From: Hominenteromicrobium mulieris
GTDB lineage: Bacteria > Bacillota > Clostridia > Oscillospirales > Acutalibacteraceae
Reading direction: 5' to 3' (one strand)
NCBI RefSeq assembly: GCF_020687165.1
Contig: NZ_JAJEQC010000003.1
Length of the DNA: 64,000 nt
The notes beneath the pieces were generated by a model. It was not told the DNA's origin, ran no database searches, and worked only from the letters and a program-made list of their open reading frames with translations. The stretch's first letter is position 1. Every line of letters starts with the position of its first letter. The position numbers were made by a program, and so were the translations under genes. This document shows positions 59,641 through 64,000 of this stretch, piece by piece.

Positions 59641-60420
59641 TTACACTCCTTTCTCGCCGGAGCTTTTTACTGCCTGCGCCGCACGGATGCGCTCACTGGC
59701 GGCGGCATAAAAGGACGGGGCCGTTTCAAAGCATACAAAGCGGCGTTCTGTGTTGATGGCTGCAATCGCGGTTGTGCCGGAGCCAACGCAAATGTCCGCG
59801 ACCAGTTCTCCGGGACGGGTGTAGGTGCGGATCAGGTACTCACAAAGCTCCACAGGCTTCTGTGTAGGATGGATGCCGCCGGACACCGTAGGCACAAATA
59901 GTACATTTCCGGGATAGCGGCGGCCATCGTTGGACTCCGATTCCTGCCGTTCAAATTTCCCATAGTTGGAGCTTGTACCGCTTCGGGAATGTACGCGGGC
60001 ATAAGGCTTGCCATAAGTAAACTTCGGATTGTAGACCGGGGACTTCTGGTAAAACACCAAGATATTCTCGGACTTTTTCAGTGGAGCCCGGTTTGCATTG
60101 AGAAAGCCCGTTCCGCGCTCCTTGTACCAAATCCACTCATAGCGGAGCATGGCGAGGTTGGATGCGCCCAGCACCTTGTCAAAGGGGCACTGTGCGAAAA
60201 ACAGCACTGCGCCATTCGGCTTGACCGCCCATTTCACCGCCTCCCACAGTTCCGGGAGCGGCAGGGGCACATCCCAATAATTCCGGGTTGTGCCGTAAGG
60301 CGGATCAGTCAACAGCATATCCACGCTATGTTTTGGCAAAGAACGCAGGCCCTCGATGCCGTCCATGAGAAACAAGTCCTCCTTCGGGACACTTTGTCCC
60401 AAAGTGCGGCTATCGGTCAT
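59641..60420 (-). CDS. DNA methyltransferase with DPPY motif (N-4/N-6 type)
   Basis: A 259-residue SAM-dependent DNA methyltransferase. The catalytic motif is DMLLTDPPYGTTRNYWD at about residue 35, and the SAM-binding FxGxG-like motif comes late (ELVADICVGSGTTAIAAINT, about 215), so it is the beta-class order. GIHPTQKPVELCEYLIRTYT precedes it. AAGGAGG lies seven bases before ATG 60420. Residues 4-12 (SRTLGQSVPKED) derive from palindrome copy 10. It ends two bases before the second methyltransferase in the same operon. Confidence 0.88.
   Translation of the reverse strand: MTDSRTLGQSVPKEDLFLMDGIEGLRSLPKHSVDMLLTDPPYGTTRNYWDVPLPLPELWEAVKWAVKPNGAVLFFAQCPFDKVLGASNLAMLRYEWIWYKERGTGFLNANRAPLKKSENILVFYQKSPVYNPKFTYGKPYARVHSRSGTSSNYGKFERQESESNDGRRYPGNVLFVPTVSGGIHPTQKPVELCEYLIRTYTRPGELVADICVGSGTTAIAAINTERRFVCFETAPSFYAAASERIRAAQAVKSSGEKGV
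60382..60404. repeat. Element 2 palindrome, copy 10 (5' end of the DPPY methyltransferase gene)
   Basis: CTTCGGGACA and TGTCCCAAAG around CTT, codons 6 to 13 of the methyltransferase, encoding LGQSVPK. Confidence 0.92.
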
Positions 60421-61141
60421 TGCGGGCCTCCTTTGTCTTGGCAGGCGCAGGCCGGGCGGCGTTTTCTTTTCCCGCTTGTTTCGCGGCCTCGGCCATCTGC
60501 TCCTTGATCGGGGCAGGCCGTACCGCCTGGGCCCGTGCAACAAGCTGTTCCACCGCCGCATGATACGCCTCCACACCAGCCGCATTGATCCGTTCCTGTG
60601 TGGCTCGGTCAGGAATCCGAACCGTAGCCCGGTATCCCGTCCGGCTGGCAGGATCGGGCTTAGAGGGAGCGCCGAGGAAAATCCCGTTTTTTCCGTCCAC
60701 AACCTTAAAATCGTCGATGACCACACCGCCAAAATTGACGCTGGCGAAGCCGATCAGTTTTCCCTGCGGCTCAATCGGGCGGACAGATACCGTGATCGGA
60801 ACAACCGCCTCCTGCAAGACAGCATCTGTCCGCATTTTTACTGCCTCATCAATGCTAACGCCCTTGACTTCTGCAAGCTCCGCGATGGGAGCATCAAACA
60901 GCCAGCGCCGTTCCTCCGCAGCAATCTGCTCCGGGGTCAGCAATACATCGTCTTTCTTACTCAGATAAAATTCCTCCTTTCCGCTTGCCGGAGCAGGCTG
61001 GGCGGGGTCGTCCATCAACTCTTTTCTTTGCAGGACGGCCTCTGTTTCCGCCATAAAGCGGTAAGCGTCTGCCTCAGTAAACTCCTCCGGCGTTTTTCCA
61101 TTCCATAAGCGCGTTCCGTCTGCCCCGTATCTTCTCGGCAT
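60410..61141 (-). CDS. SpoVG-domain element protein
   Basis: A 243-residue protein with a SpoVG-like core (ITVSVRPIEPQGKLIGFASV, GGVVIDDFKVVDGKNGIFLG) at about residues 118-165; SpoVG domains bind nucleic acids. The N-terminal segment MPRRYGADGTRLWNGKTPEE is shared by element proteins and the C-terminal tail is a basic Ala/Lys-rich helix. AGGAGG lies eight bases before ATG 61141. It overlaps the methyltransferase gene by 11 bases. Confidence 0.82.
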   Translation of the reverse strand: MPRRYGADGTRLWNGKTPEEFTEADAYRFMAETEAVLQRKELMDDPAQPAPASGKEEFYLSKKDDVLLTPEQIAAEERRWLFDAPIAELAEVKGVSIDEAVKMRTDAVLQEAVVPITVSVRPIEPQGKLIGFASVNFGGVVIDDFKVVDGKNGIFLGAPSKPDPASRTGYRATVRIPDRATQERINAAGVEAYHAAVEQLVARAQAVRPAPIKEQMAEAAKQAGKENAARPAPAKTKEARNDR

Positions 61142-61156
61142 AAGCACCACCTCCTG

Positions 61157-62023
61157 TTAATGAGCGCCAAAGATACGCTGGGCAATGCTCCCGGTCTTAA
61201 AGAGCATGAAGCAAAGCAGAACCGTGTAGCCCACAGTTCCCCAAATCGCCCCAATGGGATCGCCGCCTGTTGCGATGCCTTGAATGAGCACTGCGTAAAT
61301 TGCAACACATACGAGGATCAGCAGCCCTTGAAAGCCTACGGCAAACAGGGACTTGATGTAGTTCTGCCCGGTGCCGCCAAGCTCCCGGTTGGAAAGCGTA
61401 GCAACGGGGATGGGGGCCAGACTGGTCAGCAGATAGATTTCCAACATCCGGCCATACACCAAGACGAAAATGATAATCCCCATTGCTTTCATCGTGAAGC
61501 CGATGAGCGCAGACTGCAGCCAAAGCCCCAAAAGCGGCCCCAAGTCCATCGCCTCCAGCGAGGTTTCCAGTTCGGCAAGCATATCCGCCGAAACATCGGT
61601 AGAGCCTTGAATCAGCCCGCCTGCCTGCGCGATGACGCTCTGCGAGACATCGAACACGGCCATGACGATATTGAATGTGTTTGACAGGATCAGGATTGCA
61701 CAGGCTGTTTTGAACATCCATTTATAGAGGTTCGCAACGTCAACCTCGTGCATATTGTTCTTTTCCAAAAGCATCTGTATGAGCTCATAAGTGGCAACAA
61801 AGGTCAGCACCATTCCGGCAATCGGCAGGATCACCGTTTCGGAAAGCTGTCGGATCAGGGAGAAAACCCCGGCGTGCCACGCCGCCGGGGTAGTCCCTAC
61901 CTGTGCCGCAATCTCTCCGACTTGGGTATTGACAGTATCAAAAAGACCTTCGAGGTTCCCCATGATCCCGCCAATCAGAAGCTCTTTGAGCCAGTTTGTG
62001 AGCCAGTCGGTGAGAAAATCCAT
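61157..62023 (-). CDS. VirB6/TrbL-like conjugation membrane protein
   Basis: A 288-residue polytopic inner-membrane component of the transfer channel. It has an N-terminal extracytoplasmic-like part with LFDTVNTQVGEIAAQVGTTP, then about seven hydrophobic helices (ILPIAGMVLTFVATYELIQM, FKTACAILILSNTFNIVMAV, VGFQGLLILVCVAIYAVLIQ, WGTVGYTVLLCFMLFKTGSI). The family is the CD1112-type protein of Tn1549-like elements. It precedes the SpoVG gene with 15 bases between. Confidence 0.87.
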   Translation of the reverse strand: MDFLTDWLTNWLKELLIGGIMGNLEGLFDTVNTQVGEIAAQVGTTPAAWHAGVFSLIRQLSETVILPIAGMVLTFVATYELIQMLLEKNNMHEVDVANLYKWMFKTACAILILSNTFNIVMAVFDVSQSVIAQAGGLIQGSTDVSADMLAELETSLEAMDLGPLLGLWLQSALIGFTMKAMGIIIFVLVYGRMLEIYLLTSLAPIPVATLSNRELGGTGQNYIKSLFAVGFQGLLILVCVAIYAVLIQGIATGGDPIGAIWGTVGYTVLLCFMLFKTGSIAQRIFGAH

Positions 62024-62034
62024 AAGCGCCTACC

Positions 62035-62247
62035 TTAAAACAGGCCAGACAGCAGAGGGATCAGTGTGGTGCCAATGACGATGATGCCGCCGCCCGCCAT
62101 GAGCTGCTTCATGCCCTGAGACTTGGAGCCCGGGTTATCCGAGCCGTAGCCCTCCAGCAGATTAACCACGCCCCACACGCCAAGGCCAGCACCGAGAGCA
62201 ATAACGAGGGTCTGTAAAGTGTCGATTGCAGATGAGAAAAATGCCAT
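62035..62247 (-). CDS. Maff2-family small membrane protein
   Basis: A 70-residue two-helix membrane protein of the Maff2 family found in the conjugation operons of Clostridia elements, a VirB2-like pilin-size component. It shows TLQTLVIALGAGLGVWGVVN and a glycine-rich second helix (AGGGIIVIGTTLIPLLSGLF). ATG 62247, six bases after GGAGG, was preferred to an ATG four codons upstream. The next gene starts 11 bases later. Confidence 0.85.
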   Translation of the reverse strand: MAFFSSAIDTLQTLVIALGAGLGVWGVVNLLEGYGSDNPGSKSQGMKQLMAGGGIIVIGTTLIPLLSGLF

Positions 62248-62316
62248 ATAAGCCTCCATTTCTCCGGGATTTTCCCGGTAACAAAAAAGCCGCCCTTGCA
62301 GGCGGCAGGTTACAAA

Positions 62317-62339
62317 CTTCGGGACACTTTGTCTCGAAG
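62317..62339. repeat. Element 2 palindrome, copy 11
   Basis: CTTCGGGACA and TGTCTCGAAG around CTT, between the TraG fragment stop (62,343) and the Maff2 gene start (62,247). Confidence 0.9.
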
Positions 62340-62342
62340 CGT

Positions 62343-63239
62343 TTATGCAAAGGCGTCTGGATCGTCGATGTCATCATAGTTGAGGATGTCCTCGTCCTCT
62401 TCTGTGAGTGCATCGTCCGGCACAGTCACCTCATACATCGTACACGCCTCGTTCAGACCGGGCCGCCTGCGGCGGTTAATGAGCCTGTCAAGGTCAAAAG
62501 CGTTTTTCTGTTTATCGGCCTCCGCCGTAAAGCGATAATTGGGGTGCTGTTTCAAATCATACTTTTTGGAATAGAACGGCGGCAGCCCCCGGAGCTGCAA
62601 AATGCACCGATCTCCGGGCATGGTGGCGAGTTCACTTGGGGTCATCAGCTCCCGCCCCAGCCGTTGGGTGTTCTGACTGTAACTTTCAGACTGGCCCCGT
62701 GAGCGCCCCTCGGTCTGCATGGAGATGGTGGCCTTGCCCAGCCAGTTCTCGGAAATTTCCTTGATGGTGCTGGCCTCACGGCCACCGAGGAACAGCACGC
62801 TGTCCATGTTGCCAAGGATGGTTTCAGTGTTCTTATCGTAAATGGCCTTGCATTGAGCAAGCTGCTGATACAGCAGGCACAGGCTGATCTCCCGTGAGCG
62901 GATGACCGCCACCAGCTTTTCCAAAGTCGGCACCTGTCCGGTGTTGGCCGCCTCGTCCCACAGCACCCTCACATGATAGGGCAGCCGCCCGCCGTGAACA
63001 TTGTCCGCCCGTTCGCACAGGAGATTGAACATCTGCGAAAAGGCCAGCGCCACAAGGAAATTGTAGGTACTGTCGGTATCGCTGATACAGAAAAAAGTAG
63101 CTGTGCGTCGATCTCCCATGCGGTCAAGCTCCAGTTCGTCATAGGACATGATCTCCCGGAGCTGGGGAATATCAAAGGGAGCAAGCCGCGCACCGCAGGA
63201 AATTAAAATGCTTTTTGCCGTCTTGCCAGAGACAAATTG
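62343..63239 (-). pseudogene. TraG/VirD4 coupling protein, N-terminal half missing
   Basis: The C-terminal part of a type IV coupling ATPase: TAKSILISCGARLAPFDIPQ, DSTYNFLVALAFSQMFNLLC, RVLWDEAANTGQVPTLEKLV (Walker B), SREISLCLLYQQLAQCKAIY and GRELMTPSELATMPGDRCIL. An in-frame stop lies at 63,240-63,242 and beyond it the sequence is the terminator of an unrelated gene, so the N-terminal membrane helices and Walker A (some 250-300 residues) are lost. Translation from internal ATG 63149 is possible but such a product lacks Walker A. Transfer should be blocked unless a helper supplies it. Confidence 0.85.
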
Positions 63240-63265
63240 TCAAGGACTTTTTAATCAAATTCACA

Positions 63266-63314
63266 AAAAATCTACAAAAAAGGTGCCAGAAGCACCGTAT
63301 GGCTCCTGACACCT
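63266..63314 (-). terminator. Terminator of the 63,326-63,691 gene
   Basis: On the reverse strand GGTGTCAGGAGC pairs with GCTTCTGGCACC with two mismatches, followed by TTTTTT at 63,275-63,281. Confidence 0.7.
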
Positions 63315-63325
63315 CGTTTGATAGA

Positions 63326-63691
63326 TTACATTTTTCCGTTCAGCAGGTCTTTGCAGAGATACGCATAGTCTGGCAGCTGGTTGATATATGGCTCCCAACG
63401 CCGCTTGATTTCGGCCAATTCCAGCGGGTCGGCTGCTTCCAGTGCATGATCGTTGCCCGTCATATACAAAACATCCATAGCAACATCATCCAAACACCTG
63501 TAACAGAGATCGGCGGCAGATTCGATTCTGATACCGGTATCCACATAGACTGGATTTACACCAATCGTCAGCCAGACATAGCCTACCTTGTCCGACCAGA
63601 GCAGTTCAAAATCAGGGCTTTGCCGCAGATGTTCCGCAAAGACCTCCTTTACTCGTTCAATTTCATGCTTCTCTTTTTCTGTGTAAAGCAT
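63326..63691 (-). CDS. Conserved-type element protein of unknown function
   Basis: A 121-residue acidic, likely cytoplasmic protein: MLYTEKEKHEIERVKEVFAE, HLRQSPDFELLWSDKVGYVW, ADLCYRCLDDVAMDVLYMTG and LELAEIKRRWEPYINQLPDY. I recognise no named family. GGAGG lies eight bases before ATG 63691. It sits between TnpW and the truncated TraG, where intact elements have further small genes, and its terminator abuts the TraG break. Confidence 0.65.
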   Translation of the reverse strand: MLYTEKEKHEIERVKEVFAEHLRQSPDFELLWSDKVGYVWLTIGVNPVYVDTGIRIESAADLCYRCLDDVAMDVLYMTGNDHALEAADPLELAEIKRRWEPYINQLPDYAYLCKDLLNGKM

Positions 63692-63768
63692 TTTCGTGTC
63701 CTCCTTGACAAAAATTTTGGTGCGTACCATTATCAGTTTAGCACAAGGCGGCTTCGTTTATCAGTCTG

Positions 63769-63963
63769 TCACATCTGCTGAATTTCATTTTTGAGCATAC
63801 GCTTGATTTTATCGCTCATGGTTTCTGTGCTGGTCTGGCTGAAATGGACATGAACCTTGTAGGTTGTCTTGCCGATTTTCTTTACCATCGCTGGCGTGTT
63901 TTCCGGCGCTCTGGACGCAGTAACGGCGTCTGCCACCTGCATAGTATGGGGTTCTTTGTTCAT
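63769..63963 (-). CDS. tnpW: TnpW-family transposon protein
   Basis: A 64-residue protein of the TnpW family, known from Tn4451/Tn4453-like elements, of unknown role. It shows KKIGKTTYKVHVHFSQTSTE followed by TMSDKIKRMLKNEIQQM, the family core. A GAAAGGAG site lies upstream of ATG 63963. It confirms the transposon affiliation of element 2. The remaining 37 bases of the window contain nothing callable. Confidence 0.88.
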   Translation of the reverse strand: MNKEPHTMQVADAVTASRAPENTPAMVKKIGKTTYKVHVHFSQTSTETMSDKIKRMLKNEIQQM

Positions 63964-64000
63964 GGCGCTCCTTTCTCCGAACGGGTCTGTGCCGCCGGTA

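Larger units (their letters stand above)
37744..64000. mobile_element. Element 2: Tn1549/Tn5397-like conjugative transposon, right end off window
   Basis: A TndX-type serine recombinase sits 44 bases from the break in the AAA+ ATPase gene, and the rest of the block is a Tn1549-like conjugation set transcribed mostly leftward (TnpW, TraG/VirD4 fragment, Maff2, VirB6-like, SpoVG-like, two methyltransferases, PrgI, VirB4, NlpC hydrolase, DUF4315, DUF4366, MobC, relaxase). Left end is at about 37,743, at a TATGAT consistent with a GA crossover site. The 8-kb transporter cargo lies between a sigma-like gene and an XRE gene. TraG is truncated, so self-transfer may be lost. Confidence 0.85.

Overview
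The window reads as a piece of a spore-forming, Gram-positive gut-type Clostridia genome (Bacillota; an Oscillospirales- or Lachnospirales-like host is my inference). The support is a frr-pyrH pair, an NfnAB-type transhydrogenase, a teichoic-acid gene set, a truncated CotJC-type spore-coat manganese catalase, strong AGGAGG ribosome sites, and two Clostridia-type integrative conjugative elements. No rRNA, tRNA or CRISPR array was seen.

Host region (1-12.9 kb). Reverse-strand frr (cut by the left edge) and pyrH are followed by a lipoprotein gene, an iron-dependent alcohol dehydrogenase and the nfnA-nfnB pair. Then come a 51-residue nucleotidyltransferase-like remnant with its own promoter, an SGNH hydrolase overlapping a YbaK-type deacylase, and a reverse-strand wall-polymer operon (a TagB-like transferase, a glycosyltransferase/TagF-like fusion, and tagD). 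The host block ends inside the broken catalase gene at about 12,893.

Element 1 (about 12.9-37.7 kb, mostly forward strand) is a decayed conjugative element. It carries partition genes, ardA, a Fic protein, a TOPRIM protein, DUF3846, a cytosine methyltransferase remnant, a VirB4 tail and a CHAP hydrolase. Its cargo has three parts. The first is a secreted 152-residue protein with a lipoprotein-like partner and an ABC transporter. The second is an agr-type quorum-sensing locus (XRE regulator, AgrA-, AgrC-, AgrB- and AgrD-like genes) plus a separate LytTR protein whose receiver has lost its phosphorylation chemistry. The third is a sortase/pilin island. Several genes carry clean internal deletions or gene-to-gene fusions: parA, dcm to virB4, sigma-like to pilin, and the second pilin. 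Two explanations fit, short-repeat deletion in a dying element or misassembly, and reads over the junctions would separate them.

Element 2 (about 37.74 kb to beyond the right edge, mostly reverse strand) is a Tn1549/Tn5397-like element with a TndX-type large serine recombinase at its end. It sits inside an AAA+ ATPase gene of element 1, so the two are nested. It carries MobC and a relaxase, DUF4315, DUF4366, an NlpC/P60 hydrolase, VirB4, PrgI, VirB6-like, Maff2, a TraG/VirD4 fragment, two DNA methyltransferases and TnpW. An 8-kb cargo (two ABC half-transporters, ECF ATPase/T/S components and an AraC regulator) is inserted in it. Eleven copies of a 23-bp palindrome, GGGACA-N3-TGTCCC with flanking symmetry, lie at gene boundaries across element 2 but not in its cargo, in element 1 or in the host. 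Some copies are read through as part of proteins. This is the strongest unexplained signal in the window, followed by the mobile agr locus with its degenerate regulator and the hairpin-plus-internal-terminator leader at 32.3-32.6 kb.
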